Assembly: GCA_965219495.1 (NCBI GenBank)
Contig: OZ244777.1
Location: 4,588,001-4,652,000, forward strand
Direction: 5' to 3'
Length of the DNA: 64,000 nucleotides
Source: CAZPXZ01 sp965219495
GTDB taxonomy: Bacteria; Pseudomonadota; Alphaproteobacteria; Rhodobacterales; CAZPXZ01
Below the pieces are notes generated by a model. That model was not told the origin of the DNA, ran no database searches, and saw only the letters and a list, made by a program, of their open reading frames with translations. Positions 8,649-17,469 of this stretch are shown piece by piece. Each line of letters begins with the position of its first letter. Within the stretch, counting starts at the first letter, position 1. Both the position numbers and the translations under genes were made by a program.

Positions 8649-10394
8649 ATGAACTGGACCGAAAGTCGACTCCTGAAACAGCTTGAACTCGGTGAGGACA
8701 GCCGGGTTGAATTCAAGGAAGCGATTTTCAAGGGCAAGGCTGTAAAGGCGCCCGACCCGAAGGATATTGCCGACAGGCTGGCGGCGCTGGGAAATACCCT
8801 TGGGGGCACTGTAATTTTCAGCGTATCTGATGACGGGGAGATTCGTCCGATGGACCGGGATCAGATGGATTCCCTGGAAACTTTTGTCGGCAACATTTGC
8901 GTGGACCGGATTCATCCCCCGCTTGCCTTCGTCACGGATAAGCGAGTCCTGTCGGGCGGGAAATCCGTGCTTTTGGTCGGAGTTCAACGAAGCGCATCCG
9001 TTCATAGGAGCCCTCGTGGATATATGCACAGGCAGGGGAGCAGAACGCAGCAAATGTCGCCTGAAGCGCTTCGGCGCCTGTTTCAGAAGAGGGGACGTTC
9101 GGGATTGCACGGGCCGGACGAGTCTCTGGTCGGTGAGACGGGCCCCGGTACGCTTGACAAGCAACTTGTAGAGAGATTCCTGAGTTCACGCACCGTGGAG
9201 CCGGTAAAAACGCAACTCGAAAAGCTGGGACTCATCAGGGAAGACGATCTCGAAGTCCCGCGTGCAACAGTTGCCGGGGTCTTGCTCTGCAGCGCGAATC
9301 CCGGGACGCATATTCGGGGAGCCATGATCGAGGCCGTACGTTTTCGCGGGACCATCCTCGGCAAGGCGGGCCAGCACGATGCGGCGTCCATCGCGGGTCC
9401 GCTCGACAAGCAGATTCGGGACGCGGTCAGTTTTGCCGAGCGCAATACCAGAGTAGCAGCACGCAAGGATCCAGGGAGAGTGGAAATCCCGCAGTTCAGT
9501 CCGAGAGCGGTGTTCGAAGCGGTCGTGAACGCCGTCGTACATCGAGACTACTCAATCGAGCACGCGAAAATTCGACTCTTCATATTCGATGACCGGCTTG
9601 AACTGTACTCGCCGGGCGCCCTGCCAAACACGCTAAGTGTGGAAGCCATGCGTAATCGCCAAGTTGCGAGAAATGAGACGGTTTCTTCCTTGCTACGGAC
9701 CCTGACTGTTGGCAGGATTCACGGGGCTGGAGACAGGCAGTATTTTCTGGAGACGCGGGGCGAGGGTGTTCCGATCATTTACGAGCGAACTCAGGAGCTA
9801 ACGGGACGCGAACCGGTCTACGAATTGCTCAATGGAACGGAACTCCTGCTGACGATCCCTTCGGCTCAGCCGCCGGTTGAAGGAATTGAAGGGGTGGTAT
9901 CGGTGTCAACTGCTAGCCGGCCACTTGGCGGCGTGACAGTTGTGGCGTTGTATCCAAACAAGACTTGGCAGGAAGGGGAAACCGATTCACTCGGTCGAAC
10001 CAAGTTCGGTTTTCACTCAGATCTCCCGATCACGATATTTTGCTCAGCCCCGGGATTCTCCGCTCATGTCGAATCCGATTGGCGTCCGCCGCGTCCGCTC
10101 TCAATTGAGCTTTCCGAACTGCGGTCCGGCGGGTCGACAGTGTTCGTTGAAGGATCCGGCCGATTGCCCGGAGTGGCCGGAAGGTTGGACCCGGTTCTCG
10201 ATAACCTGGATCGCATGTACCTGTACACCACAAACATTGCCATCGACGGAGGCAAGCAGCAGCCGGTTCAATTCAAGCTAGGCCAGGACCTGCGGCTTAC
10301 CGATGTGAACGGGGTCGAGCGGATGGTGCGGTTCGTTGAAATGATTGGACGGTCGGCGCTCCTCGAATACCGACCGACGCATCACAGTCCGTGA
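8649..10394 (+). CDS. AlbA_2 (Schlafen-type) / HATPase-domain protein with carboxypeptidase-regulatory-like C-terminus
   Basis: This 581-aa protein carries an N-terminal AlbA_2/Schlafen-type domain (EDSRVEFKEAIF and an NTLGGTVIFSVSDDG block, about residues 17-140). A HATPase_c_4-like region follows, with FEAVVNAVVHRDY near residue 290 and the later RGEGVPIIYERTQ segment. This architecture is common in putative transcriptional regulators and defence-associated proteins. Residues about 410-475 (GVVSVSTASRPLGGV, ETDSLGRTKFGF) look like a carboxypeptidase regulatory-like beta-sandwich, followed by roughly 100 residues of unrecognised sequence. The start ATG 8649 has GGGAG upstream; an in-frame ATG at 8550 has no such site. 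It is flanked by long non-coding gaps, so it is a stand-alone unit. The biological role is not known. Confidence 0.75.
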   Translation: MNWTESRLLKQLELGEDSRVEFKEAIFKGKAVKAPDPKDIADRLAALGNTLGGTVIFSVSDDGEIRPMDRDQMDSLETFVGNICVDRIHPPLAFVTDKRVLSGGKSVLLVGVQRSASVHRSPRGYMHRQGSRTQQMSPEALRRLFQKRGRSGLHGPDESLVGETGPGTLDKQLVERFLSSRTVEPVKTQLEKLGLIREDDLEVPRATVAGVLLCSANPGTHIRGAMIEAVRFRGTILGKAGQHDAASIAGPLDKQIRDAVSFAERNTRVAARKDPGRVEIPQFSPRAVFEAVVNAVVHRDYSIEHAKIRLFIFDDRLELYSPGALPNTLSVEAMRNRQVARNETVSSLLRTLTVGRIHGAGDRQYFLETRGEGVPIIYERTQELTGREPVYELLNGTELLLTIPSAQPPVEGIEGVVSVSTASRPLGGVTVVALYPNKTWQEGETDSLGRTKFGFHSDLPITIFCSAPGFSAHVESDWRPPRPLSIELSELRSGGSTVFVEGSGRLPGVAGRLDPVLDNLDRMYLYTTNIAIDGGKQQPVQFKLGQDLRLTDVNGVERMVRFVEMIGRSALLEYRPTHHSP

Positions 10395-10642
10395 GGCAGC
10401 CAGAATGAACCCTTGAAACATCGGGGATTGGACAACGCGCCAACGGAAACTCCGGACGCGGTGCTTGGAACCAATCGTTGCGGTTCTGGCCGGGGTCTGC
10501 ATTCGGTGTGTCAGAAGGTTGTCCCCGATTCAGCCTCATTCTGACAGTAGGCGTCGCTTCAGCGTGGTTGCGGATGGGCTTGCGACTGCGCTAAAACACA
10601 GTTCAGCAATTCAGCAGGTAAAAGGTTTGGCGGGCGGCGATT

Positions 10643-11176
10643 ATGGATACGTATGACCTGGTACGGATAGTGGGAACGCTTTGCGCGGCCTTGATGCTTT
10701 TTCTCATCGTCACCTTTGCAGCCGAAGGAATTTTCGAAGAAGGTCATCTTGATACGCCAGCCTACGCCGTGGCGGTGCTGGAAACCGAAGAAGAAGCGAG
10801 CGCTTCGGAAGAACCTGAAATCCCCTTTGCGGAACTCCTGGCTGTCGCGGACCTCGGGAGGGGAGTAAAGGTATTCAAGAAGTGCGCTGCGTGCCATCAG
10901 GCGGACAATTTGGAAAAGCACGGTGTCGGCCCTGCGCTCTGGGGCGTCGTGGGGCGTGAAGTCGCGACGCTGGAAGGATTCGCCTATTCGTCGTCCCTGA
11001 TGGAGATGGCGGGCGTATGGGACTGGGAATCGCTGAACGCCTTTCTCTCCAGGCCGAAAGGCGTGGTGCCTGGTACAAGAATGAACTTTGCCGGACTCAA
11101 GAAGCCCAACGACCGGGCTGCGGTATTGCTTTGGTTGAACGGAAGAAGCGACTCGCCTCTGCCGCTACCGGAGTAG
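10643..11176 (+). CDS. cycM: Membrane-anchored class I cytochrome c (CycM-like)
   Basis: This is a 177-aa protein with an uncleaved N-terminal membrane segment (about residues 7-27, LVRIVGTLCAALMLFLIVTF). An acidic linker and a class I cytochrome c domain follow. The haem motif is C81-A-A-C84-H85, and the likely axial methionine is M147 in GTRMNF. Alphaproteobacterial CycM/c552 proteins of this layout carry electrons from the bc1 complex to terminal oxidase at the periplasmic face. It is monocistronic here, with a 248-bp gap before it and the yejA gene starting 106 bp after it. The gene symbol is by similarity of architecture. Confidence 0.85.
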   Translation: MDTYDLVRIVGTLCAALMLFLIVTFAAEGIFEEGHLDTPAYAVAVLETEEEASASEEPEIPFAELLAVADLGRGVKVFKKCAACHQADNLEKHGVGPALWGVVGREVATLEGFAYSSSLMEMAGVWDWESLNAFLSRPKGVVPGTRMNFAGLKKPNDRAAVLLWLNGRSDSPLPLPE

Positions 11177-11282
11177 GTCTTCGGCGGGCCGGAATTTCGC
11201 GCCAGTTTGGCGCAATCTCGGGTTCGCCTCGATTTCGGCGAATTCTTTATTATTGATTCAAACAACTGCAATGGAGGCAAAT

Positions 11283-13127
11283 ATGATCACTCGTCGCGAA
11301 TTTTCAAAGGCAACTCTGACGGCGGTCGCCGTTGCGCCGTTGCCGCTCAATGTGTTGCGTGCGCAGGAAAATGTCATGCGGATGCATGGAAGCACGCTGC
11401 TGGATTCACTCAAATACCCGGAAGGATTCACCAAATTCGATTACGCGAATCCGAATGCGCCGAAGGGCGGTGCCGTAACTCTCGGCGGAATTGGAGGATT
11501 CGACAGTTTCAACCCGTTCATCGTGAAGGGCGACTCCGTAAACACGCAAGGATTTATATTCGAATCGTTGACCTCCGGCACCTTGGATGAAGGGGCCTCC
11601 GGCTACGGACTGTTGGCCGAATGGATTGAGCATCCCGAAGACTACTCGTGGGTTGCATATCGGATTCGCGACGACGCCAGGTGGCATGACGGGGAGCCGG
11701 TCACCGCCGCCGATGTGGTATTTTCACTGGAAACGCTGATAGAAAAGGGCGCGCCCTTTTATCGTTTCTACTACGCGAATGTGACAGGAGCGAACGACGA
11801 GGGGGACAATGTAGTACGGTTCGAGTTTGATCAGGCCGGAAACCACGAGTTGCCGCATATCGTGGGCGACCTGTCGGTGCTGCCGAAGCACTGGTGGGAG
11901 ACTCGGGATTTCGAAGAATCCAGCCTGGAGCCACCGCTTGGATCCGGCCCGTACCGGATTGGTTCGTTCGAGGCCAACCGGTTCGTGGAATTCGAGCGCG
12001 TCGAGGATTATTGGGGACAAGACTTCCCCGCTCGCGTCGGGCACAACAATTTTGACCATGTGCGAATCGAATACTACCAGGACGCGACCGCTGCTTTTGA
12101 AGCTTTCAAAGCCGGCGATATCGACTTCCGCTCGGAAAACCAGGCCAAGCGCTGGGCGACCGCCTACGACTTTCCGGCAGTGAAGTCCGGGCACGTCATC
12201 GTCCACCAGTTCGAAGCGGAAGGACCCAAGACGGTTCAAGGATTTTCGTTCAATCTTCGGCGCACGAGGTTCGCCGATATTCGGGTTCGAAAGGCCCTTG
12301 ACCTGCTGTTCGATTTCGAGTGGACGAATCGGACGATTTTCTTCGACCAGTATGCACGCCCTGCCAGCTACTTTCAGGGAATTTCGGATTTGATGGCGGT
12401 AGGTGAACCGCAGGGTCTCGAATTGGAGATTCTGGAGTCGGTTCGCGCGGACATCCCCGAGGAGGCATTTGGACCTCCAGTTACGCCGAACCAGACCGAT
12501 GGAAGCGGCCGTATCCGCCCGGAAATGCGGCTCGCCAGCGATCTGTTTGCCGAAGCCGGATGGACGACCAAGGACAACCAGCTTGTCAACGCGGATGGCG
12601 AGCAGTTCAAGATCGAATTCATCACCGGGCAGGAGGCGCAACTGCGAATTGTCGGGCCATTTTTCGAAAACCTCAAGCGGCTCGGAATTGACGCCACAAG
12701 CCGCGTCATTGACTGGCCGCAATACATCAACCGGGTCACGGAGCAGGACTTCGACATGGTGGTTTGGGGTTGGTCAAATTCGGAATCTCCCGGCAACGAA
12801 CAGCGAGAATTCTGGGGATCGGAAACGGCCACGCGGCAAGGCAGCCGCAATGTGTCGGGCGTGCAGGATCCGGCAGTGGATGCGCTGATCGAGCGGATCG
12901 TGTTCGCCAAGGGCCGCGCCGAACTCGCCGCGGCGACTCGAGCTCTCGACCGCGTTCTGACCCACAATTACTACGCGCTTCTGGAGCTGTATGCTCCGTT
13001 GGATCGAATCGCGTATTGGGATCGGTTCGGCCATCCCGACCCGCTTCCTCCTCGTTCCGACGGATTCCCGACCTTGTGGTGGTGGGATGCGGAAAAGGCA
13101 GCGAAAATTGCCGAAGAACGCGGATAG
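11283..13127 (+). CDS. yejA: Peptide/oligopeptide ABC transporter substrate-binding protein (YejA-like)
   Basis: This is a 614-aa family-5 extracellular solute-binding protein. The N-terminus MITRREFSKATLTAVAVAP contains a twin-arginine (RREFSK) signal with a cleavage site near LRAQ, so export is probably by Tat. Downstream blocks typical of YejA are LKYPEGFTKFDYANPNAPKGG and the VAYRIRDDARWHDGEPVTA region. It delivers peptides (in E. coli, microcin C and similar oligopeptides) to the YejBEF permease encoded downstream. The ATG 11283 is preceded by TGGAGGC. The 501-bp gap before yejB is unusual for this operon. Confidence 0.92.
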   Translation: MITRREFSKATLTAVAVAPLPLNVLRAQENVMRMHGSTLLDSLKYPEGFTKFDYANPNAPKGGAVTLGGIGGFDSFNPFIVKGDSVNTQGFIFESLTSGTLDEGASGYGLLAEWIEHPEDYSWVAYRIRDDARWHDGEPVTAADVVFSLETLIEKGAPFYRFYYANVTGANDEGDNVVRFEFDQAGNHELPHIVGDLSVLPKHWWETRDFEESSLEPPLGSGPYRIGSFEANRFVEFERVEDYWGQDFPARVGHNNFDHVRIEYYQDATAAFEAFKAGDIDFRSENQAKRWATAYDFPAVKSGHVIVHQFEAEGPKTVQGFSFNLRRTRFADIRVRKALDLLFDFEWTNRTIFFDQYARPASYFQGISDLMAVGEPQGLELEILESVRADIPEEAFGPPVTPNQTDGSGRIRPEMRLASDLFAEAGWTTKDNQLVNADGEQFKIEFITGQEAQLRIVGPFFENLKRLGIDATSRVIDWPQYINRVTEQDFDMVVWGWSNSESPGNEQREFWGSETATRQGSRNVSGVQDPAVDALIERIVFAKGRAELAAATRALDRVLTHNYYALLELYAPLDRIAYWDRFGHPDPLPPRSDGFPTLWWWDAEKAAKIAEERG

Positions 13128-13628
13128 TTATCGGTTTGGCGCTGCGGGAAAGTCCGCGACTGTGGAATGCGCTCGCCGATTCCAGGCCGAATCCTTCGTG
13201 ATTGCGTATACATTTGCCAGGTTGCCATCAGACTCGCGCGGGATGAATGATCGTCGCGCTGATGGAATTGCCGCAGCTTTCGGAAGCCGCGCCGGTTGTT
13301 GAGGCCGGTACGCCGGGGCGGGCATGCTCCGGGTTCGCGGGATTGTCGGCGTCGGCGGATGGAATGCGGTTTGCGGCGACGTTTCGATGAATGCCGCCAA
13401 CTGCTGCCGAGCGTCCGAGGCGGCGATGCGCGTCGCCGCCTCATGGCCCCAACGAAGCTGTCTCGAGAACTGGAACGGCGTGACGACACTGCGCCCCTCC
13501 GCGCCCCCGGAACTTGCAAAGAAGGTGCGTCTTCCGAGCATCGTCTTCATCTCGTTGGCCCCGGACCGGGGGATGCGAAGCAGTCGAACCGGATTTCTGT
13601 CGCCAGCATGGTTTTCGGAACCTGAGCC
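13128..13628 (+). other. 501-bp gap inside the yej operon, no convincing gene
   Basis: The region separates yejA from yejB, which normally abut closely. Long open frames cross it on the minus strand, including one of over 260 codons running into yejB. They show no domain, no start signal and arginine/proline-rich composition of the kind produced by high-GC antisense reading. It may be inserted or degraded sequence, or contain a second promoter for yejBEF. Confidence 0.45.
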
Positions 13629-14735
13629 ATGACTTACTACATATTGCGGCGATTGTTGTTGATACTCCCGACGCTCTTCGGGATTCTCGTGATTAATTTC
13701 GCTGTCATCCAATTCGCCCCCGGAGGACCCGTTGACCGGATCATTGCGGAGCTGACGCATGCCGACGTCGGCGCGACCGCGCGGTTTTCCGGGGAGGGTG
13801 GAGACTTCGGAGGCGCTTCCGTTTCCGAAATGGGGGCGACGGGAGGCGCGGGCGCGTATCGGGGAGCACAGGGCCTCGATCCGGAGTTCATTAAGGAACT
13901 CGAACGCCAGTTCGGATTCGACCTGCCGCCGCATGAGCGGTTCTTGAAGATGCTCCGGAACTACGCTGTATTTGATTTTGGCGAGAGTTACTACCGGTCC
14001 ATCGGCGTCCTCGAACTTGTACTCGAGAAGTTGCCGGTATCCGTTTCCTTGGGCCTGTGGACGACCTTGCTGGCATACCTGGTGTCGATTCCTCTCGGCA
14101 TTCGGAAGGCGGTGCGCGATGGAACCCGGTTCGATGTCTGGACTTCAGGCGCGATCATCATCGGTTACGCGATTCCGGGATTCCTGTTCGCCCTGCTCAT
14201 GCTGGTTTTCTTCGCCGGTGGCAGCTACTTTCAGTGGTTCCCGCTGCGCGGGTTGCATTCGGATGGCTGGCGGGAACTCAGCCTGGTCGCCCAAGTCGGC
14301 GACTATCTCTGGCACCTGGTGCTGCCGGTTCTGGCCCTGTCCATTTCAGGCTTCGCGACGCTCACGCTACTCACGAAGAACTCGTTCCTTGACGAAATAC
14401 GAAAGCAATATGTGCTGACCGCTCGGGCCAAGGGCCTGAACGAGCGGCGCGTGCTCTATGGGCATGTCTTCCGGAATTCCATGTTGATCGTGATCGCTGG
14501 CTTTCCGGGGGCATTTGTCAGCATATTCCTTACCGGTTCCGTCCTCATCGAGACCATCTTTTCCCTCGATGGGATCGGCTTGCTTGGCTACGAATCCGTC
14601 GTCAATCGGGATTACCCCGTCGTATTCGGAACCCTGTACCTGTTCTCGCTGCTCGGGCTCTTCATCAAGCTGATCTCCGATCTGACATATGTCTGGATCG
14701 ACCCGCGCATCGACTTTGAAACCCGGGAAACCTGA
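13629..14735 (+). CDS. yejB: Peptide ABC transporter permease YejB
   Basis: This 368-aa inner-membrane permease has the N-terminal signature of the DppB/YejB family (MTYYILRRLLLILPTLFGI) and then the YejB insertion between TM1 and TM2 (FAPGGPVDRI). The EAA loop region KQYVLTARAKGLNERRVLYG contacts the ATPase. It forms the heterodimeric channel with YejE. The next gene starts 1 bp after its stop. The length is usual for the family. Confidence 0.93.
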   Translation: MTYYILRRLLLILPTLFGILVINFAVIQFAPGGPVDRIIAELTHADVGATARFSGEGGDFGGASVSEMGATGGAGAYRGAQGLDPEFIKELERQFGFDLPPHERFLKMLRNYAVFDFGESYYRSIGVLELVLEKLPVSVSLGLWTTLLAYLVSIPLGIRKAVRDGTRFDVWTSGAIIIGYAIPGFLFALLMLVFFAGGSYFQWFPLRGLHSDGWRELSLVAQVGDYLWHLVLPVLALSISGFATLTLLTKNSFLDEIRKQYVLTARAKGLNERRVLYGHVFRNSMLIVIAGFPGAFVSIFLTGSVLIETIFSLDGIGLLGYESVVNRDYPVVFGTLYLFSLLGLFIKLISDLTYVWIDPRIDFETRET

Positions 14736-14736
14736 C

Positions 14737-15825
14737 GTGCGGCCCGTCAGCCTCGATGCCCTTCAACGCCGGAGGCTTGAGAATTTCCGCGCCAATCGAA
14801 GGGGATTCTGGTCGTTCCGACTTCTCGTCACGCTCTTCCTGCTCGCTCTCCTGGCGGAGTTCATCGCGAATGACCAGCCGCTGTTGCTGGTGTATCGCGG
14901 CGAAATTTACCTGCCGGTGTTCTGGACATACCCGGAAACTACCTTTGGCGGAGAATTTGAAACAGCGGCGGACTACCGGGATGAAGTCGTAGCGTGCCTG
15001 GTGCGGACTGGCGGCACCGAGCGGTGTATTAATGATCCGTTCGGTGTACCGGTTCCGGACCAGGGCGCAGGATGGATGGTTTGGCCGCCGATCCCCTATG
15101 CGTATGACACCATCAAGTACGATCTTCAACGCGCTCCCTCCTCGCCAACCGTGGAGAACGTCCTGGGCACGGACGACCAGGCTCGAGACGTGGCGGCGCG
15201 GGTAATCTACGGTTTTCGGATTTCCATGCTGTTCGGCCTCTCCGTCACCGCGATCAGCTCCGTGTTCGGCGTGATTGCGGGTGCGGTCCAGGGATATTTC
15301 GGCGGGCGCGTTGATCTGTTTTTCCAGCGATTTGAAGAAATCTGGGCCAGCACTCCGCAACTTTACCTGATCATGATCGTGTCTGCGGTTCTGGTGCCGA
15401 GTTTCCTGACACTTACGGTATTGCTCGGGTTGTTCGGCTGGACTGCGCTGACAGGCGTGGTTCGCGCGGAATTCTTGCGGGCGAGGAACTTCGAGTACGT
15501 GTTGGCAGCACGCGCGCTCGGGGTTTCAAACTGGGTGATCATGTTTCGCCATCTGCTTCCGAACGCGATGGTCGCCACGCTGACCATGATGCCTTTCCTC
15601 CTCACCGGATCGATTTCGCTTCTCGCCGGCCTGGATTTCCTGGGATACGGATTGCCCGCTGCATATCCTTCTCTGGGCGAACTGGCGCTTCAGGGCAAGC
15701 GCAACCTTCAAGCCCCGTGGCTCGGCCTGACTGCTTTCTTCACCTTTGCGATCATGCTTTCGCTCCTCGTATTTATTTTCGAAGCGGTGCGCGATGCGTT
15801 CGATCCGCGAAAGACCATCGAGTGA
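14737..15825 (+). CDS. yejE: Peptide ABC transporter permease YejE
   Basis: This 362-aa permease aligns along its length with E. coli YejE: the N-terminal RRRLENFRANRRGFWSF block, the periplasmic YPETTFGGEFETAADY region, VLGTDDQARDV, and the C-terminal LDFLGYGLP, LQGKRNLQAPW and EAVRDAFDP motifs. GTG 14737 is chosen since it follows the yejB stop by one base and gives the family's usual N-terminus; an ATG at 14689 would overlap yejB by 47 bp. The stop overlaps the yejF start (GTGA). Confidence 0.92.
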   Translation: MRPVSLDALQRRRLENFRANRRGFWSFRLLVTLFLLALLAEFIANDQPLLLVYRGEIYLPVFWTYPETTFGGEFETAADYRDEVVACLVRTGGTERCINDPFGVPVPDQGAGWMVWPPIPYAYDTIKYDLQRAPSSPTVENVLGTDDQARDVAARVIYGFRISMLFGLSVTAISSVFGVIAGAVQGYFGGRVDLFFQRFEEIWASTPQLYLIMIVSAVLVPSFLTLTVLLGLFGWTALTGVVRAEFLRARNFEYVLAARALGVSNWVIMFRHLLPNAMVATLTMMPFLLTGSISLLAGLDFLGYGLPAAYPSLGELALQGKRNLQAPWLGLTAFFTFAIMLSLLVFIFEAVRDAFDPRKTIE

Positions 15826-17453
15826 ACCGGGCGACTCTTTCGGGCCGGCCGGTTCTCGCCTGGCACAATTTTGGAATCACGTTTCGCGGACGTGGCGGCG
15901 TCGAGAACTCCGTCGTCGAAGACGCAAATCTTGAAATCTACCCGGGAGAAACTCTGGCTCTGGTCGGTGAATCCGGCTCCGGAAAGTCGGTTACCGCACT
16001 GGCTGCCCTGCAGCTCTTGCCCGATTCAGCCAGTTGCAGCGGTTCCATTCGCTTTCACGGAGATGAAGTGGTGGATGCTGCGCCGGATACCCTCGGACGC
16101 GTGCGGGGGAGGGGTGTCGGCATCATATTTCAGGAGCCCATGACCTCGCTCAATCCGCTCCACACCATCGGCCGGCAAGTTTCGGAAAGCGTGGGACTCC
16201 ATTCTGACCTTGGCCGGGATGCGATTCGGGAGCGAGCCCTGGAACTCCTGCGGCGCGTGCATCTGCCGGATCCGGAAGACCGGTTCTACTGCTATCCCCA
16301 CCAGCTATCGGGCGGGCAACGGCAGCGTGCCATGATTGCGCTCGCTCTCGCCAATGAACCGGAGTTGTTGATCGCGGATGAACCCACGACCGCCCTTGAT
16401 GTAACCGTGGAGGCGCAAATCCTTCGCTTGCTCAAGCGCCTTCAAGGCGAAAGGCGCATGTCCATGCTGTTCATCACACACGACCTGGAAATCGTGCGTC
16501 GATTTTCCGACCGGGTTGCGGTCATGAACAAGGGAAAAATCGTCGAGACCCAAGAAACCGAACGCTTGTTCCAGTCGCCCCGCCATCCCTACACGCGCGA
16601 ACTCCTGGAAGCCGTGCCGGCCGGCCGGCCCAGTCCACCCCCGGACGGTGCAAGAAACGTGCTTCGGGGCGAGAAGTTGCGCGTTTGGTTTCCGATCAAG
16701 CGCGGCGTGATTCAGCGCACCGTAGGACACATCAAGGCGGTTGACGGAGTTTCGCTGTCCGTTCGGGCGGGGCAGACCATTGGCGTGGTGGGTGAGTCCG
16801 GTTCCGGCAAGACAACCCTGGTGCTTGCGCTGCTGCGCCTGGTTCGTTCGAAGGGCAGAATTTCCTTTTTCGGGAACTCGATTGAAGGACTTCGGTCCCG
16901 TTCCCTCCGGCCGTTGCGTCGCGCCATGCAGGTCGTCTTTCAAGATCCGTACGGTTCCCTGAGTCCTCGCATGTCGGCCGCGGATATCGTTGGCGAAGGA
17001 CTTGCGGTCCACGAGCGCCTGTCTGACGTCGAAGAGAAACGAACCCGGGTCGCCGAGGTGCTGGAGGAAGTCGGCATCGATCCCGAAACGATGGACCGGT
17101 ATCCACATGAGTTCTCGGGTGGCCAACGGCAACGCATTGCGATCGCCAGGGCGATGATCCTCAAGCCTGATCTCTTGATCCTGGACGAGCCGACATCCGC
17201 CCTCGACAGAACCGTTCAGGGGCAGGTGGTGGACCTGCTCCGGGACCTGCAGCGGAAGCACGGTCTGGCATACATATTCGTCAGTCACGATCTTCGGGTG
17301 GTCCGTGCGCTCGCCCACGAAGTCCTTGTCATGCGAGACGGTGTGGTCGTCGAGTCTGGGGAAACGGAAGCGTTCTTCCGCAATCCCCGGACGGATTACT
17401 CGCGGGAATTGATTCAGGCCGCGTGGGGCGGCGAGAAGTTCGTATTCCAATAG
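15822..17453 (+). CDS. yejF: Peptide ABC transporter, duplicated ATP-binding protein YejF
   Basis: This 543-aa protein contains two complete ABC ATPase halves. The first has Walker A GESGSGKS, signature LSGGQRQR and Walker B LLIADEPTTAL. The second has GESGSGKTT, FSGGQRQR and LLILDEPTSAL. Each half ends with the oligopeptide-transporter C-terminal region (RHPYTREL and the terminal DYSRELIQAA). It energises the YejBE channel on the cytoplasmic side. GTG 15822 overlaps the yejE stop. The operon ends here; the next gene converges after 16 bp. Confidence 0.94.
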   Translation: MNRATLSGRPVLAWHNFGITFRGRGGVENSVVEDANLEIYPGETLALVGESGSGKSVTALAALQLLPDSASCSGSIRFHGDEVVDAAPDTLGRVRGRGVGIIFQEPMTSLNPLHTIGRQVSESVGLHSDLGRDAIRERALELLRRVHLPDPEDRFYCYPHQLSGGQRQRAMIALALANEPELLIADEPTTALDVTVEAQILRLLKRLQGERRMSMLFITHDLEIVRRFSDRVAVMNKGKIVETQETERLFQSPRHPYTRELLEAVPAGRPSPPPDGARNVLRGEKLRVWFPIKRGVIQRTVGHIKAVDGVSLSVRAGQTIGVVGESGSGKTTLVLALLRLVRSKGRISFFGNSIEGLRSRSLRPLRRAMQVVFQDPYGSLSPRMSAADIVGEGLAVHERLSDVEEKRTRVAEVLEEVGIDPETMDRYPHEFSGGQRQRIAIARAMILKPDLLILDEPTSALDRTVQGQVVDLLRDLQRKHGLAYIFVSHDLRVVRALAHEVLVMRDGVVVESGETEAFFRNPRTDYSRELIQAAWGGEKFVFQ

Positions 17454-17469
17454 GGCCGCGGGAGCGAAT

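Noticed and set aside
13128..13934. Minus-strand gene of over 260 codons across the yejA-yejB gap
   Set aside because: It runs into yejB antisense, has no recognisable domain or start signal.
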